The notes beneath the pieces are model-generated. The model was given only the letters and a program-made list of their open reading frames with translations. It had not been told where the DNA came from and made no database searches. The position numbers and the translations under genes were made by a program. From Dakarella massiliensis (lineage in GTDB: Bacteria > Pseudomonadota > Gammaproteobacteria > Burkholderiales > Burkholderiaceae_F), in assembly GCF_001182045.1 (NCBI RefSeq), contig NZ_CVTY01000004.1:1-64000 (forward strand): 64,000 nucleotides of DNA. The letters run 5' to 3'. Below, one piece after another: positions 10,987-22,188 of the stretch; the stretch's first letter is position 1, and each line of letters starts with the position of its first letter.

Positions 10987-13959
10987 ATGGCAAATAAAAC
11001 AGTTTTCGAATTCGCCCAGGAATTGAAGGTAGCAGCCAAGACCCTGCTCGCTCAGCTGAAGGCAGCCGGTGTGAGCAAGAACTCTGAAACCGACGAGCTT
11101 TCCGAAGGCGATAAGACGAAGCTGCTTGAATCGCTCCGCCTAGAGCGCGCGAATGAGGAAAGCAGCGAGGCGCCGAAAAAGCCCCGCAGAATTACGGTTA
11201 CCCGCAAGGAAAAGTCCGTAATCAAGAAGGCTGACTCCACGGGCCGCACCCGCACCGTTCAGGTGGAAGTGCGCCGCCGCCGTGTGTTTGTGAAGAATCC
11301 GGCAGCGGAAGCTGCCCGGGACGCTGAGATCCAGAAGGAACTTGCGGCCCGCAATGCTGAGGACAAAGCCCGCGCCGACCGTGAGGCCGCTGAGCAGGCT
11401 TCCCGCCAGGCTGAAGAGGCCGCCCGCGCCGCTGAAGAAAGCGCGAAGAAGGCAGCTGAAGAAGCCGCCCGCAAGGAAGCCGAGGCCCGTGAGGCGGCTG
11501 AGGCTGAAAAGCGCCGTGCCGCTGAAGAGGCTGAACGCCGCGCCGCTGAGGAAAAGGCCCGCGCAGCAGCTGAGCATGAAAAGTCCCAGCGTGAGCAGAA
11601 GAACGCCTCGCGTGCCCGCCGTCAGGCTGAGGAACGCGCCCGCGCCGAGCGTGACGCGGCTGCAATCCGCGCCTCTCGCGCCATGCAGGCCAAGGCTGCT
11701 GCTGAAAAGGCCGCCAAGGTGGATCCGGCTGAAGCTGCCCGCCGTGAGGCTGCCGCTCTGAATGCTGCCCGCGCAAAGCAGCGTGAAGAGGAAGAAAAGC
11801 GCCGCGCCGCTGCCCGTGCGAAGGCTGAGGCTGAGGCCGCTGCTATCCGCGAAATGCTGAACCGTCCGAGGAACGCCCCGAAGCCGAAGCCCGCAGAGGA
11901 AGCGAAGCCTGAGACGAAGGCTGAAGAATCGAAGCCCGCGAAGACCGCTGCCAAGAAGACCGAACAGAAGCGCCCGGCCCATATGCGTCCGGCTGCCGCT
12001 CCGAAGGCTTCCGGTGACGGCGCTTCCGCCCGCCCCGCGAAGAAGACCCGCAAGGCCGGCGAACACCGCGATGACGAAGGCCGTCATCGTCAGATCAAGA
12101 CCCGCGGCATGGATGATGATGGTTCCTCCTGGCGCAGCGGCCGCGGCCGCCGTCAGGACCGTCATCATGGCGGCAACTCCTCGCAGAATCAGTCGAATGA
12201 ACCGATCGTGCGCGAAGTGGAAGTTCCTGAGACCATTTCGGTCGCAGATCTCGCCCGCAAGATGGCCGTGAAGGCGACGGAAGTGATCAAGCAGCTGATG
12301 AAGGATGGCCAGATGGTCACCATCAACCAGATGCTCGATCAGGACACCGCGATGATCGTTGTTGAGGAAATGGGCCACAAGCCGGTCGTCGCCAAGGCTG
12401 ACGATCCTGAAGCCTTCCTCGGCGAAATCGGTGACAAGAATGAATACCCCGCGGTTCCGCGTCCCCCGGTCGTTACGATCATGGGCCACGTCGACCACGG
12501 CAAGACCTCCCTCCTCGACTACATCCGCCGCACCCGTGTGGCGGCCGGCGAAGCGGGCGGCATTACGCAGCACATCGGCGCTTACCACGTGAAGACGCCG
12601 CGCGGCATCATCACCTTCCTCGATACCCCGGGCCATGAGGCGTTTACCGCCATGCGTGCCCGCGGTGCCCAGGTGACGGATATCGTGATTCTGGTGGTTG
12701 CCGCCGATGACGGCGTCATGCCCCAGACGAAGGAAGCTATCGCCCACGCCCGTTCTGCCGGCGTGCCGATCGTTGTCGCCATCAATAAGTGCGATAAGCC
12801 CGGCGCCCATCCGGAAGTGGTGAAGCAGGAGCTCGTGCAGAATGAGGTGATTCCGGAAGAGTACGGCGGTGACGCTCCGTTCGTGAATGTGTCCGCGAAG
12901 ACCGGCCTCGGTATTGATGAGCTGCTGGAAAACGTGCTGCTTCAGGCTGAAATGCTGGAACTCAAGGCTCCGGATCAGGGTCTGGCCCGCGGTGTCGTGC
13001 TGGAATCCCGACTCGACCGCGGCCGCGGCCCGGTGGCCTCTGTCCTCGTGCAGTCCGGCCGTCTTAACCGCGGCGACGTGGTGCTCGCCGGTGCTCAGTT
13101 CGGTCGTGTCCGAGCGATGGTTGGCGAGAACGGCAAGCCCGTGAAAGATGCCGGTCCGTCGATCCCGGTGGAAATTCAGGGTCTCTCCGGTATTCCGCAG
13201 GCCGGTGACGAATTCTTCGTCCTGCCGGATGAACGCAAGGCCCGTGAAATCGCTCTCTTCCGCCAGGGCAAGTACCGTGACGTGAAGCTCGCGAAGGCTC
13301 AGGCCGCCAGCCTGCAGAACATCTTCAAGGATAATGACGGCAAGCAGAAGACTCTGCCCCTCATTGTCAAGGCTGACCTTCAGGGTTCCCAGGAAGCTAT
13401 CGTCCAGGCCTTCCAGAAGCTGTCGACCGACGAAGTCCGCGTTCAGATCGTTCACTCCGCGGTGGGCGGTATTTCTGAAACCGACGTCAACCTCGCCATT
13501 GCTGCCGGCGCCATCATCGTCGGGTTCAATGTCCGAGCCGATGCCGGTGCGAGAAAGCTTGCCGAGCATGAAGGCGTTGAGATCCGTTACTACGACATCA
13601 TTTACGATGCCGTGAACGAGATCAAGGCTGCCATGGGCGGTATGCTTGCCCCGGTGAAGAAGGAAACGAACCTTGGCCTCGCCGAAGTCCGTCAGGTTAT
13701 TCACGTGCCGAAGGTTGGCAACATCGCCGGCTGCCGTGTGGTGGAAGGTGTTATCCGCCGCAACGCGAATATCCGCCTGCTGCGCGACAACGTGGTGATC
13801 TGGACCGGCGAACTCGCCTCTCTGAAGCACTTCAAGGATGACGTCCGCGAGATGAATGCCGGTCAGGAATGCGGTATCTCGCTGAAGGGCTACGAGGACA
13901 TCAAGGAAGGCGATCAGCTGGAAGTGTTCGAGGTGACGGAAGTCGCCCGTACGCTCTAA
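10987..13959 (+). CDS. infB: translation initiation factor IF-2
   Basis: 990 residues. The IF2_N domain is at 1-50. A long Ala/Glu/Arg/Lys-rich charged linker covers about 110-400, then a second IF2_N-type domain (about 410-460). The GTPase core has G1 [10 protein letters not shown]3 DTPGHEAF and G4 NKCDKP. Domains II, III and IV complete the fMet-tRNA-binding end. The linker is alanine-rich and repetitive as in other betaproteobacteria. A hairpin separates it from rbfA. Confidence 0.98.
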   Translation: MANKTVFEFAQELKVAAKTLLAQLKAAGVSKNSETDELSEGDKTKLLESLRLERANEESSEAPKKPRRITVTRKEKSVIKKADSTGRTRTVQVEVRRRRVFVKNPAAEAARDAEIQKELAARNAEDKARADREAAEQASRQAEEAARAAEESAKKAAEEAARKEAEAREAAEAEKRRAAEEAERRAAEEKARAAAEHEKSQREQKNASRARRQAEERARAERDAAAIRASRAMQAKAAAEKAAKVDPAEAARREAAALNAARAKQREEEEKRRAAARAKAEAEAAAIREMLNRPRNAPKPKPAEEAKPETKAEESKPAKTAAKKTEQKRPAHMRPAAAPKASGDGASARPAKKTRKAGEHRDDEGRHRQIKTRGMDDDGSSWRSGRGRRQDRHHGGNSSQNQSNEPIVREVEVPETISVADLARKMAVKATEVIKQLMKDGQMVTINQMLDQDTAMIVVEEMGHKPVVAKADDPEAFLGEIGDKNEYPAVPRPPVVTIMGHVDHGKTSLLDYIRRTRVAAGEAGGITQHIGAYHVKTPRGIITFLDTPGHEAFTAMRARGAQVTDIVILVVAADDGVMPQTKEAIAHARSAGVPIVVAINKCDKPGAHPEVVKQELVQNEVIPEEYGGDAPFVNVSAKTGLGIDELLENVLLQAEMLELKAPDQGLARGVVLESRLDRGRGPVASVLVQSGRLNRGDVVLAGAQFGRVRAMVGENGKPVKDAGPSIPVEIQGLSGIPQAGDEFFVLPDERKAREIALFRQGKYRDVKLAKAQAASLQNIFKDNDGKQKTLPLIVKADLQGSQEAIVQAFQKLSTDEVRVQIVHSAVGGISETDVNLAIAAGAIIVGFNVRADAGARKLAEHEGVEIRYYDIIYDAVNEIKAAMGGMLAPVKKETNLGLAEVRQVIHVPKVGNIAGCRVVEGVIRRNANIRLLRDNVVIWTGELASLKHFKDDVREMNAGQECGISLKGYEDIKEGDQLEVFEVTEVARTL

Positions 13960-13972
13960 GCAGCGGAACGCA

Positions 13973-14022
13973 TGCCGCCTCTCCCCGGATCAGTCCGGGG
14001 GCAGGTGGCATTCTGATTTTTT
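13973..14022 (+). terminator. terminator-like hairpin between infB and rbfA
   Basis: Long imperfect stem TGCCGCCT-CTCCCCGGA / TCCGGGGG-CAGGTGGCA (13973-14010), with T6 at 14017-14022, six bases after the stem. It may terminate partially or protect infB mRNA. rbfA starts only 27 bp later, so full termination here is unlikely. Confidence 0.55.
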
Positions 14023-14048
14023 GAATTTTGAATTGAGGTAGAGATAAC

Positions 14049-14408
14049 GTGAGAAAGGCTAAGCCCGGGCGCTCGACCAGAATTGCCGATCAGATTGCGC
14101 GTGATATCGCCGAACTGATCCCGAAAGAGGTGCGTGATCCTCGGGTTGGTTTTGTCACTGTGACCGGCTGCGAAATCACGCCGGACTATGCGCACGCGAA
14201 TATTTATTTCACGGTGATCGGTTCTGAACCGGAAGCCTGCCGCGAAGGACTTAACGCCGCGGCCGGCATGCTCCGCAGCCTGATTTTCAGGCAGCTGCGC
14301 ATCCACACGGTTCCGACGCTTCATTTCGTGTATGACACGAGTGTGGACCGCGGCTTCGCGATGGATAAGCTGATCGCAGAAGCGCAGGATCAGAATCCGG
14401 GGAAGTAA
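14049..14408 (+). CDS. rbfA: 30S ribosome-binding factor RbfA
   Basis: 119 residues with a GTG start preceded by GAGGTAGAGA. A single KH-type domain, with LIPKEVRDPRVGFVTVTGCE and DYAHANIYFTV typical of RbfA. It helps late 30S assembly and cold adaptation by binding near the 5' end of 16S rRNA. truB begins one base after its stop codon. Confidence 0.95.
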   Translation: MRKAKPGRSTRIADQIARDIAELIPKEVRDPRVGFVTVTGCEITPDYAHANIYFTVIGSEPEACREGLNAAAGMLRSLIFRQLRIHTVPTLHFVYDTSVDRGFAMDKLIAEAQDQNPGK

Positions 14409-14409
14409 C

Positions 14410-15312
14410 GTGCCAAGAGGTCATCATGGCGACCGCGTGAACGGCGTACTCCTCCTGAATAAGGGGGAAGGCGCAAGCTCTAACCGTGAACTGCAGACGG
14501 CCCGCCGCCTGCTGAACGCGGCGAAGGCCGGGCACTGCGGAACGCTCGATCCGATGGCGACCGGACTCCTGCCGCTCGCTTTCGGTGAGGCAACGAAGTT
14601 CTCCGCCGATCTGCTGCACGCTGACAAGGCTTACAGAGCCGTGGCAACGCTTGGTGTGGAAACGGATACCGGAGACCGTACGGGGACTGTGCTGAAAACG
14701 CACGAAGTCTCTGTAACGCTTGATGAGGTGAAGGCCGCTGCAGCGAAGCTTACCGGTCCGATCAAACAGATCCCGCCGATGTATTCGGCTCTGAAGCGTG
14801 ACGGGGTTGCGCTATACCGACTCGCCCGGCAGGGTGAAACGGTGGAAAGAGAGCCGAGACTGGTTACAATCTACCGTTTCGACATTCTGTCGCTTGATGG
14901 AAATACGGTGGAAATGGAGTGCGTGGTTTCCAAAGGAACCTACATCCGCACTCTGATTGAAGATCTTGGACACCTCCTCGGATGCGGCGCGACGATGTCG
15001 GCGCTCTGCCGGACCCGCGTTGGAGATCTGGATCTGAAGGATGCAATTACTCTGGAGACACTGGAGCGGGAACCCGATGCGATAAAACGCCGGGCGATGC
15101 TCCGTCCGCCAGATGAGCTGATCCAGAGCCTCGCGCCCGTCGAACTGGCGGCTGCTGAGACTGAGAGGTTTAAGAACGGACAGAGGCTTGCGCTTCACCT
15201 CGCGGAACGCGGGAGAGTGCGGGTTTATGGACCGGGAAAGGAATTGCTGGGGACCGCTACGGTGAATGAACGCGGCGTGCTTGCTCCGGAAAGATTAATA
15301 GCTACTGATTAA
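14410..15312 (+). CDS. truB: tRNA pseudouridine(55) synthase TruB
   Basis: 300 residues with a GTG start. The catalytic Asp lies in GHCGTLDPMATGLL (about residue 43), and the family motifs YKAVA-like (ADKAYRAVATLG) and GTYIRTLIEDLG are clear. It makes pseudouridine 55 in the T loop of tRNAs. A C-terminal PUA-like segment (about 235-300) is present. It follows rbfA directly and is followed by typA after 14 bp. Confidence 0.96.
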   Translation: MPRGHHGDRVNGVLLLNKGEGASSNRELQTARRLLNAAKAGHCGTLDPMATGLLPLAFGEATKFSADLLHADKAYRAVATLGVETDTGDRTGTVLKTHEVSVTLDEVKAAAAKLTGPIKQIPPMYSALKRDGVALYRLARQGETVEREPRLVTIYRFDILSLDGNTVEMECVVSKGTYIRTLIEDLGHLLGCGATMSALCRTRVGDLDLKDAITLETLEREPDAIKRRAMLRPPDELIQSLAPVELAAAETERFKNGQRLALHLAERGRVRVYGPGKELLGTATVNERGVLAPERLIATD

Positions 15313-15326
15313 AGAGACTAAGAGAA

Positions 15327-17192
15327 ATGACAAGAGCCATTCGCAATATTGCGATTATTGCCCACGTTGACCACGGTAAGACGACCCTGGTGGACGGCCT
15401 TCTGAAGTGTGCCGGCACCTTCCGTGAAAACCAGGAAGTTGAACAGCGCGTGATGGACAGCAACGCGATCGAAAAGGAACGCGGCATCACGATTCTCGCG
15501 AAGAACTGCGCCGTTGAATGGAAGGGCGTTCACATCAACATCATCGATACCCCCGGGCACGCCGACTTCGGCGGTGAAGTGGAGCGTGTGCTCTCCATGG
15601 TGGACGGTGTGCTGCTGCTCGTTGACGCGGTCGACGGCCCGATGCCTCAGACCCGCTTCGTGACTCGCAAGGCACTCGCCCAGGGCCTGAAGCCGATCGT
15701 GATCGTGAACAAGGTTGACCGTCCGGGTGCCCGCCCTGAGTGGGTTGTGAACCAGACGTTTGATCTGTTCGATAAGCTCGGCGCGACCGAGGAACAGCTC
15801 GACTTCCCGGTAATCTACGCCTCCGCTCTTAACGGCTACGCCGGCCTCACTGACGACGTTGAAGAGCTGAAGAAGATCGGCAACCTCGACGCCATTCTCG
15901 ACACCGTGCTTGAAAAGGTTCCGGTCCGTGAAGACGATCCGAACGGCAACCTGATTCTTCAGATCTGCTCGCTCGACTACTCGAGCTACGTCGGCAAGAT
16001 CGGTATCGGCCGCGTGCACCGCGGCACCCTGACCGCCGGTCAGAATGTCTGCTTCATGGACGGTCCGGAAGATACGCCGAAGCGCGGCAAGATCAATCAG
16101 ATTCTTCAGTTCGAAGGTCTTGAACGCAAGGAAACGCCCTCCGCTCAGGCCGGCGACATCGTTCTCGTCACGGGTATCGAAGATCTGAACATCGGCACGA
16201 CCATCACGAGCACGGATCACCCGGAAGCGCTCCCGATGCTGCACGTCGATGAGCCGACCCTCAAGATGGAATTCATGGTGAACACGTCGCCTCTCGCCGG
16301 CAAGGAAGGCAAGTTCGTGACGAGCCGTCAGATCCGTGAGCGTCTCGCCCGCGAGCTGAAGTCGAACGTCGCCATGCGCGTTGAGAACACGAAGGATGAG
16401 AAGGTGTTCCTCGTGTCCGGCCGCGGTGAACTGCATCTCACGGTTCTTCTTGAGAATATGCGCCGCGAGGGATTCGAAATTGCCGTGTCCCGTCCGCGCG
16501 TGATTATCAAGGAAGAGAACGGCGTCAAGATGGAACCGTATGAGCTCCTGACGGTTGACGTTGAAGAAGAACATCAGGGTTCCGTGATGGAAGAGCTCGG
16601 CCGCCGCAAGGGCGAACTCACCGACATGGAGCCGGACGGCAAGGGCCGTGTGCGCCTTGAGTACCGTATCCCGGCCCGCGGCCTGATCGGTTTCCAGAGC
16701 CTCTTCATGACGATGTGCCGCGGCACCGGCATCATGAGCCACGTGTTTGACGACTACGCCCCGATCAAGCAGGGCAGCGTCGGCGAACGCCGCTCCGGCG
16801 CCATCATCTCCGGTGAAGACGGCAATGCCGTGGCCTACGCTCTCTGGTACATCCAGGAACGCGGCCGTCTCTTCGTGAGCCCGGGCGACGCTGTGTACGA
16901 AGGCATGATCATCGGCGAGCATTCGCGTGAAAACGACATTGTCGTGAACGCGATCCGTACGAAGCACCTCACGAACGTGCGTGCTTCCGGCTCTGATGAA
17001 GCGATCCGCCTTGTGCCTCCGACCCAGCTCACGCTGGAAAGCGCTGTGGAATTCATCAATGACGACGAACTCGTGGAAATCACCCCGAAGTCGATCCGTC
17101 TTCGCAAGCGCTATCTGAAGGAATTCGAACGCAAGCGCGCTGCCCGTGCGGCCCAGGCTGAGTTCGGTGATCCGGACGTTTCCGAGGAATAA
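15327..17192 (+). CDS. typA: translational GTPase TypA/BipA
   Basis: 621 residues. Elongation-factor-type GTPase with G1 [12 protein letters not shown] (about 12-23), G2 region EKERGITI, G3 DTPGHADF and G4 NKVDRP. EF-G-like domains and the TypA-specific C-terminal domain (about 480-600) follow. It associates with ribosomes and supports 50S assembly and growth at low temperature. It is the last large gene of the nusA-infB cluster here. Confidence 0.97.
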   Translation: MTRAIRNIAIIAHVDHGKTTLVDGLLKCAGTFRENQEVEQRVMDSNAIEKERGITILAKNCAVEWKGVHINIIDTPGHADFGGEVERVLSMVDGVLLLVDAVDGPMPQTRFVTRKALAQGLKPIVIVNKVDRPGARPEWVVNQTFDLFDKLGATEEQLDFPVIYASALNGYAGLTDDVEELKKIGNLDAILDTVLEKVPVREDDPNGNLILQICSLDYSSYVGKIGIGRVHRGTLTAGQNVCFMDGPEDTPKRGKINQILQFEGLERKETPSAQAGDIVLVTGIEDLNIGTTITSTDHPEALPMLHVDEPTLKMEFMVNTSPLAGKEGKFVTSRQIRERLARELKSNVAMRVENTKDEKVFLVSGRGELHLTVLLENMRREGFEIAVSRPRVIIKEENGVKMEPYELLTVDVEEEHQGSVMEELGRRKGELTDMEPDGKGRVRLEYRIPARGLIGFQSLFMTMCRGTGIMSHVFDDYAPIKQGSVGERRSGAIISGEDGNAVAYALWYIQERGRLFVSPGDAVYEGMIIGEHSRENDIVVNAIRTKHLTNVRASGSDEAIRLVPPTQLTLESAVEFINDDELVEITPKSIRLRKRYLKEFERKRAARAAQAEFGDPDVSEE

Positions 17193-17215
17193 TTCCTTCG
17201 GAATCGCTTCAGAAA

Positions 17216-17620
17216 GTGAAGAAATCGAAGCATACCGCCTCTTCCCTCTGCCCCTGCGGCAGCGGGAAGACGTATGAGGACTGCTGCGGCAGGTATCACG
17301 CCGGGACTCCGGCGCCGGATGCCCGGAGCTTGATGGCAAGCCGCTACAGCGCCTATGCGCTGGGACTGGAAAAGTATGTTCGGGATACGTGGTGCGAGGA
17401 AAAGTGCCCTGCGGACCTGGATCTGAAAACCAATCCCATTACCTGGCTCGGGCTTGAAATCCGCTCGTTCCGGGAAACGGGACCTGACACCGCGGAGGTT
17501 GAATACGTGGCGCGCGGCCGCTCGGGAGGCGCCGGAGCTTTCAGGCTTCACGAGCTGTCGAGGTTCGTAAAGCGGGAAGGCCGATGGCTTTATCTCGACG
17601 GCGACTGCTTCGAGAAGTAG
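17216..17620 (+). CDS. YchJ/UPF0225 family SEC-C motif protein
   Basis: 134 residues from a GTG start 23 bp after typA. An N-terminal SEC-C zinc-binding motif CPCGSGKTYEDCCGRYHAG (residues 12-30) is followed by a small NTF2-like domain (MASRYSAYALG, then W-rich beta strands). The C-terminal cysteine near the end (DGDCFEK) is usual in the family. Function is unknown; SEC-C motifs bind zinc and often mediate protein contacts. A terminator follows. Confidence 0.85.
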   Translation: MKKSKHTASSLCPCGSGKTYEDCCGRYHAGTPAPDARSLMASRYSAYALGLEKYVRDTWCEEKCPADLDLKTNPITWLGLEIRSFRETGPDTAEVEYVARGRSGGAGAFRLHELSRFVKREGRWLYLDGDCFEK

Positions 17621-17628
17621 GTTTGGGG

Positions 17629-17663
17629 AAGGGCGGCAGATTAAAAAATGCCGCCCTTTTTTT
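17629..17663 (+). terminator. terminator after the YchJ-like gene
   Basis: Perfect 10-bp stem AAGGGCGGCA (17629-17638) / TGCCGCCCTT (17649-17658) with a T7 tail. It closes the scpB-to-ychJ run. Confidence 0.92.
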
Positions 17664-17711
17664 CAATCGGCGGGAGCTCTCCCGCCGGTGTTATCAGGAC
17701 GGAAAAAGATA

Positions 17712-18728
17712 ATGGCACTTCAGACAGAGCTGAAGCCTGAGGACTGGCGTTTCTGCGTTGCGCCGATGATTGACTGGACAGATGAGTGGTGCCGGCACTT
17801 TCACAGGCTCCTCTCTAGGCGCGCGAGACTCTATACCGAGATGATCGCGTCGCCTGCGCTGGTGCATGGGAACCGAACGCGCCTCCTCGGGTATGAGAAA
17901 GGCGTAAATCCTGTCGCACTGCAGCTTGGCGGATCCAATCCGGCTGAGCTCGCCCAGTGCGCGAAATGGGGGGAAGAGGCCGGGTTTGATGAGATCAACC
18001 TGAACTGCGGCTGCCCCTCTCCCCGCGTGCAGTCCGGAGACTTCGGCGTGGTCCTGATGCTTTCCCCGCAGAAGGTTGCGGACTGTCTCAAAGCTATGCA
18101 GGACAGCGTGTCGGTTCCGGTGACTGTGAAGCACCGGATCGGCGTGGATGATCAGACATCCTACGGCTTTGTCCGTGACTTTGTCGGCACGGTTCATGAG
18201 GCCGGCACCCGGGTCTTCATCGTGCACGCGAGAGCCGCGTGGCTGAAGGGGCTGTCCCCGAAAGAGAACCGCGATATTCCGCCGCTTGACCGTGAGCTTG
18301 CGGCGCGGCTGAAGGCGGATTTCCCGGACAGTATCTTTGTCGTGAACGGCGGGATCAAGACGCTCAGCGAATGTCAGACTGAACTTAACCGGTTTGATGG
18401 CGTGATGCTCGGGCGTGAGGCGTACAACAACCCCTGGCTTCTCACGGAGGTTGATCATGCGCTGTATGGCGATCCGGAGAGCACACTCTCGCGCGATGAG
18501 GTGGTGGAGCAGATGGCGGACTATGTGGATCTCGTGCAGGAGCGTGAACCGCTTGCCGCGAGAACTGCGGTGAATCATCTCATGGGGCTCGCGCTGGGAC
18601 TTCCGGGGGGCGCCCGTCACTGGAGACGGCTCCTCACGGATCCGGCGCTCTGGAAAACGAAGAAAGCGGGTGAGATTGTGCGTCTGGCGTGGAAGGAAGT
18701 GAAGCCGGAGGCCGGTCTGGAAGATTAG
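17712..18728 (+). CDS. dusA: tRNA-dihydrouridine synthase A
   Basis: 338 residues from ATG 17712, with AGGACGGAAA upstream; a GTG at 17688 is in frame but less likely. FMN-dependent TIM-barrel enzyme reducing U20/U20a in tRNA. DusA-type motifs are CVAPMIDWTD, NLNCGCPSPRVQSGDFG with the catalytic Cys, KHRIGVDDQ, and HARAAWLKGLSPKENRDIPP, which separates DusA from DusB and DusC. A shared terminator lies between it and the convergent lipoprotein gene. Confidence 0.95.
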   Translation: MALQTELKPEDWRFCVAPMIDWTDEWCRHFHRLLSRRARLYTEMIASPALVHGNRTRLLGYEKGVNPVALQLGGSNPAELAQCAKWGEEAGFDEINLNCGCPSPRVQSGDFGVVLMLSPQKVADCLKAMQDSVSVPVTVKHRIGVDDQTSYGFVRDFVGTVHEAGTRVFIVHARAAWLKGLSPKENRDIPPLDRELAARLKADFPDSIFVVNGGIKTLSECQTELNRFDGVMLGREAYNNPWLLTEVDHALYGDPESTLSRDEVVEQMADYVDLVQEREPLAARTAVNHLMGLALGLPGGARHWRRLLTDPALWKTKKAGEIVRLAWKEVKPEAGLED

Positions 18729-18763
18729 CCTCGCATATCTCTTTCCCGGTGACAGAAAACATG

Positions 18764-18803
18764 AAGCCCTCAGGTTCCATTGCGGAGCCTGAGGGCTTTT
18801 TTA
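18764..18803 (+). terminator. terminator after dusA
   Basis: Stem AAGCCCTCAGGTTCC / GGAGCCTGAGGGCTT (18764-18778 / 18784-18798) followed by T6. It lies between convergent genes. Confidence 0.92.
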
Positions 18804-18829
18804 CGAGGAGTGCTGCCAGGAGGAGGAAG

Positions 18830-20140
18830 TTACTTCTGAGCCTGCTGACGGACAGAGGCGAGCGCTTCACGCACAGCCTTGGCCGCGACACCGTTGAAGC
18901 GGTACTGGAAGTCCGTGATCGGCTTATCGGCCTTCACGAAGTATCCCGGAACGACAGTGGTCGACTTGCCGCGGTGGATTTCCACAAGGGCGAGTGACAC
19001 GGCGTCGCGTGACAGCTCAAAGATGCCCGTATCAGGCGCCTTCACCGTGGACGGGAAGGAGAAGGCGATACCCTTCGTGCCGTCAACCGTCTTGATGCTG
19101 TAGGAGCCGCGGGTTTCCGGAGTCTTAGAGGTGCTCTGGCAGAAGACCGTGCCGGTCTTCACAGAGTAAAGGCTCACTTCGCCGTTAGTCGGAATGGCGG
19201 ATGCGCCCTCTGCCGGGATCGCGACCTTTTCCTGATAACGCTGCTTCACGCGCTTGCCGCGCTTATTCTTCACGTAGCGGGTCTTCGTCACGACCTTGAA
19301 CTGGGTCGGAGCTGCGGCACCGGCAGTCGGGTCAAAGACGACGCCGTAGGCCTTGAACCCTACGCGCGGGAGGTAGCTGAGGCAGTAAGGAATATCGCGG
19401 CTGAACGTGCGGACGAACCCTTCGACGTTCCCGGCACCCGTAAAGGCATCAGGCTTCAGCACGACGTACTGATCCTGCGTCATGGCGATCTGAGGCATAT
19501 AGACCACGGAGCCCTTCGGAAAACGGGCGGAGATCACGCCGGCAGCCGGAGTCGGATAGTTTGTGCGGGACCGGAGATAGTGATAGATGTACTGACCGGA
19601 CACATCAAACGCGTAGAGCTTCAGACGCATCGCGACCGGGTTCTTTGAGTTATCCGAGTAAAGCTTCACCGAACCGTCGGGTTCTGAGGTGAGATAGCTC
19701 GGGAATTCAGCGGAAACGGAGTTCCCGGAGCGGACGATCGAATTCACGTTCGTGCCCCAGGCAAACCCGTGAGCTTTCTGTCCCTTCGGATAAGTCTCTT
19801 TCACGGTGTAGGTGGTGTCATTCTTCTTCTGATCGATGCGGAAGTTCGACTCCTCGCGGTCATTGAAGTAGTACACTCCTTCACCCTCGAACGCCTGCAG
19901 TGTGGTGAGACCGAGCGGCTTCGCCCCCTTAATGGAAGGAACCTGTGTGAGCATGAAACCATATGTGCCGTCGTCAAAGCGGTTGACGCTTTCGGCCACG
20001 ACCGAAGAAGATTCCTGAGCGGAAGGGGCGGATGCCGTCTTCTGACCGGTTGTCTGGCAGCCGGCAAGGGTCAGCGCGCAGACCGCGGCAGCAGAGGCCG
20101 CGAGACTGAAGCGTTTGGTGAAATGACGGATATTTTCCAT
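18830..20140 (-). CDS. uncharacterised exported lipoprotein
   Basis: 436 residues that I do not recognise. The N-terminus is a type II (lipoprotein) signal: basic start, hydrophobic stretch and lipobox LAGC with Cys28, so it should be lipid-anchored in the cell envelope. A Ser/Ala-rich linker follows (about 32-48). The rest is a soluble, Tyr/Phe/Thr-rich, mostly beta-looking body. A basic insert, KNKRGKRVKQRYQEK, lies near residues 290-305, and the end (about 400-436) is an amphipathic helix-like stretch. No catalytic motif or known repeat is visible. It is monocistronic, separated from adk by that gene's terminator. Confidence 0.8.
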   Translation of the reverse strand: MENIRHFTKRFSLAASAAAVCALTLAGCQTTGQKTASAPSAQESSSVVAESVNRFDDGTYGFMLTQVPSIKGAKPLGLTTLQAFEGEGVYYFNDREESNFRIDQKKNDTTYTVKETYPKGQKAHGFAWGTNVNSIVRSGNSVSAEFPSYLTSEPDGSVKLYSDNSKNPVAMRLKLYAFDVSGQYIYHYLRSRTNYPTPAAGVISARFPKGSVVYMPQIAMTQDQYVVLKPDAFTGAGNVEGFVRTFSRDIPYCLSYLPRVGFKAYGVVFDPTAGAAAPTQFKVVTKTRYVKNKRGKRVKQRYQEKVAIPAEGASAIPTNGEVSLYSVKTGTVFCQSTSKTPETRGSYSIKTVDGTKGIAFSFPSTVKAPDTGIFELSRDAVSLALVEIHRGKSTTVVPGYFVKADKPITDFQYRFNGVAAKAVREALASVRQQAQK

Positions 20141-20313
20141 GATCAGTGCGACAAACTTTCCTAAGAGAGGATCTCCCGGGCAGGGGATGCCAGAGAGTGT
20201 TCCGCGTACAGCGCGGGATATTTTTCTATGATACCGAACCGGGGGTGAAAGGGCCGTTACATTCTGTTAAGGTCAGGGGAGTTCCTTAGACGGCAGTTTG
20301 CCTGAGTCCGTCC

Positions 20314-20355
20314 CGAAAACAATGCGGCCTGCCAGGCATACTGCCGGCAGGCCGC
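20314..20355 (-). terminator. terminator after adk
   Basis: Perfect 11-bp stem 20323-20333 / 20345-20355 (TGCGGCCTGCC / GGCAGGCCGCA). On the minus strand it is followed by TTGTTTT. It ends the lpxK-kdsB-adk transcript. Confidence 0.88.
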
Positions 20356-20384
20356 ATAGCGGAACTCCGCGTCCGGTGTCTGAA

Positions 20385-21167
<783 letters not shown>

Positions 21168-21944
21168 TCAGAGCGGGAGATTGCCCCGGGCATACACCTC
21201 GCGGACCCGTTCGAGGTCAGACTCGGTATCCACGCCGGCCGGTAGTTCCTGCTCAAGCACGAGGACCGCGATCCGCTCGCCGTTCCAGAGTGCTCGCAGC
21301 TGCTCAAGACTTTCCGTCTGCTCAATCGGAGCGGGCGGGAGCTCGGAAAACGCCCGGAGGAATCGCGCGCGGTAAGCGTATAGCCCGATGTGGTGAAGCG
21401 CCCGGAAACGTTCGGGGAGTTCATACGGAGGACCGGCGCGGAACGCGTCACGGGGCCAGGGGGTCGGGGCCCGTGTGAAGGTCATTGCCTCGCCGAGAGC
21501 GTTCAGCTCAACCTTCACAACGTTCGGATTCAGAAAATCCTCGACTGTGGCAATCGGGTGAGCTGCGGTCGCGATGGCGCAGCCAGGTTTCTGCGCGAGG
21601 AGACTCGCCACGTGGTCAACGACAGACGGCGGGATGAGTGGTTCGTCACCCTGAATGTTCACGACGATCTCATCCTCTTCAAAGTGCAGCTTCTGGCAGA
21701 CTTCCGCAATCCGGTCCGTTCCGGTCGGATGGGATTCCTGCGTGAGGACGGCTTCAACGCCTTCGCGCTCACACGCGTCAACGATCTTCGGGTGATCAGT
21801 CGCCACGACAATCCGGGAGGCTCCGGTGAGCTTCGCCCGTTCCGCGACGCGCACGATCATGGGTTTCCCCGCGATATCCATCAGAGGCTTGCCGGGAAGC
21901 CGGGTCGACTTCATCCGGGCGGGGATCACAATGTTGTAAGTCAT
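21168..21944 (-). CDS. kdsB: 3-deoxy-manno-octulosonate cytidylyltransferase
   Basis: 258 residues. Activates Kdo to CMP-Kdo for lipid A-core assembly. The nucleotidyltransferase start IPARMKSTRLPGKPLMDIAG, the metal site NIQGDEPLIPP and the GLYAYRARFL segment match KdsB closely. It sits between the Trm112-like gene and adk, the usual betaproteobacterial order. Its start has AAAGAGAT upstream. Confidence 0.96.
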   Translation of the reverse strand: MTYNIVIPARMKSTRLPGKPLMDIAGKPMIVRVAERAKLTGASRIVVATDHPKIVDACEREGVEAVLTQESHPTGTDRIAEVCQKLHFEEDEIVVNIQGDEPLIPPSVVDHVASLLAQKPGCAIATAAHPIATVEDFLNPNVVKVELNALGEAMTFTRAPTPWPRDAFRAGPPYELPERFRALHHIGLYAYRARFLRAFSELPPAPIEQTESLEQLRALWNGERIAVLVLEQELPAGVDTESDLERVREVYARGNLPL

Positions 21945-21960
21945 ATCTCTTTCAGCTTTT

Positions 21961-22188
21961 TCAGAGCCGGGCGGCGGAGGCCTCGGCCTTTTTCTCTTTC
22001 AGCCGGAGCTCCTCAAGCTCTTCCTCTGTCATTTCACGCGCGTCATGCGCGATCATGTCAGGAATGCCGTCCCGGACGGCAAAAGCGAGGCCGCAGGCTG
22101 TGCAGAGGAATTCCTCTGACTCTGCGTTCCAGCCGAGCCTGCCCTTGCAGACCGGGCAGACGAGATTCTCAGTGACGTTAGGATTCAT
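21961..22188 (-). CDS. Trm112-like zinc-ribbon protein (YcaR type)
   Basis: 75 residues from ATG 22188, with TGGAG upstream; it overlaps the lpxK end by 11 bp. Zinc ribbon CPVCKGRL (11-18) and LCTACGLAFAVRDGIPDM, typical of the YcaR/Trm112 family found between lpxK and kdsB in many proteobacteria. The C-terminus is a charged helix rich in Glu and Lys. In eukaryotes Trm112 activates methyltransferases; the bacterial role is not settled. Confidence 0.9.
   Translation of the reverse strand: MNPNVTENLVCPVCKGRLGWNAESEEFLCTACGLAFAVRDGIPDMIAHDAREMTEEELEELRLKEKKAEASAARL

Noticed and set aside
11140..13830. Open frame of 896 codons on the minus strand opposite infB
   Set aside because: It mirrors the codon bias of infB; the product is repetitive and family-less, and IF-2 explains the region fully.
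15318..17339. Open frame of 673 codons on the minus strand opposite typA
   Set aside because: TypA on the + strand has all GTPase motifs; the antisense frame is His/Asp-rich shadow sequence.
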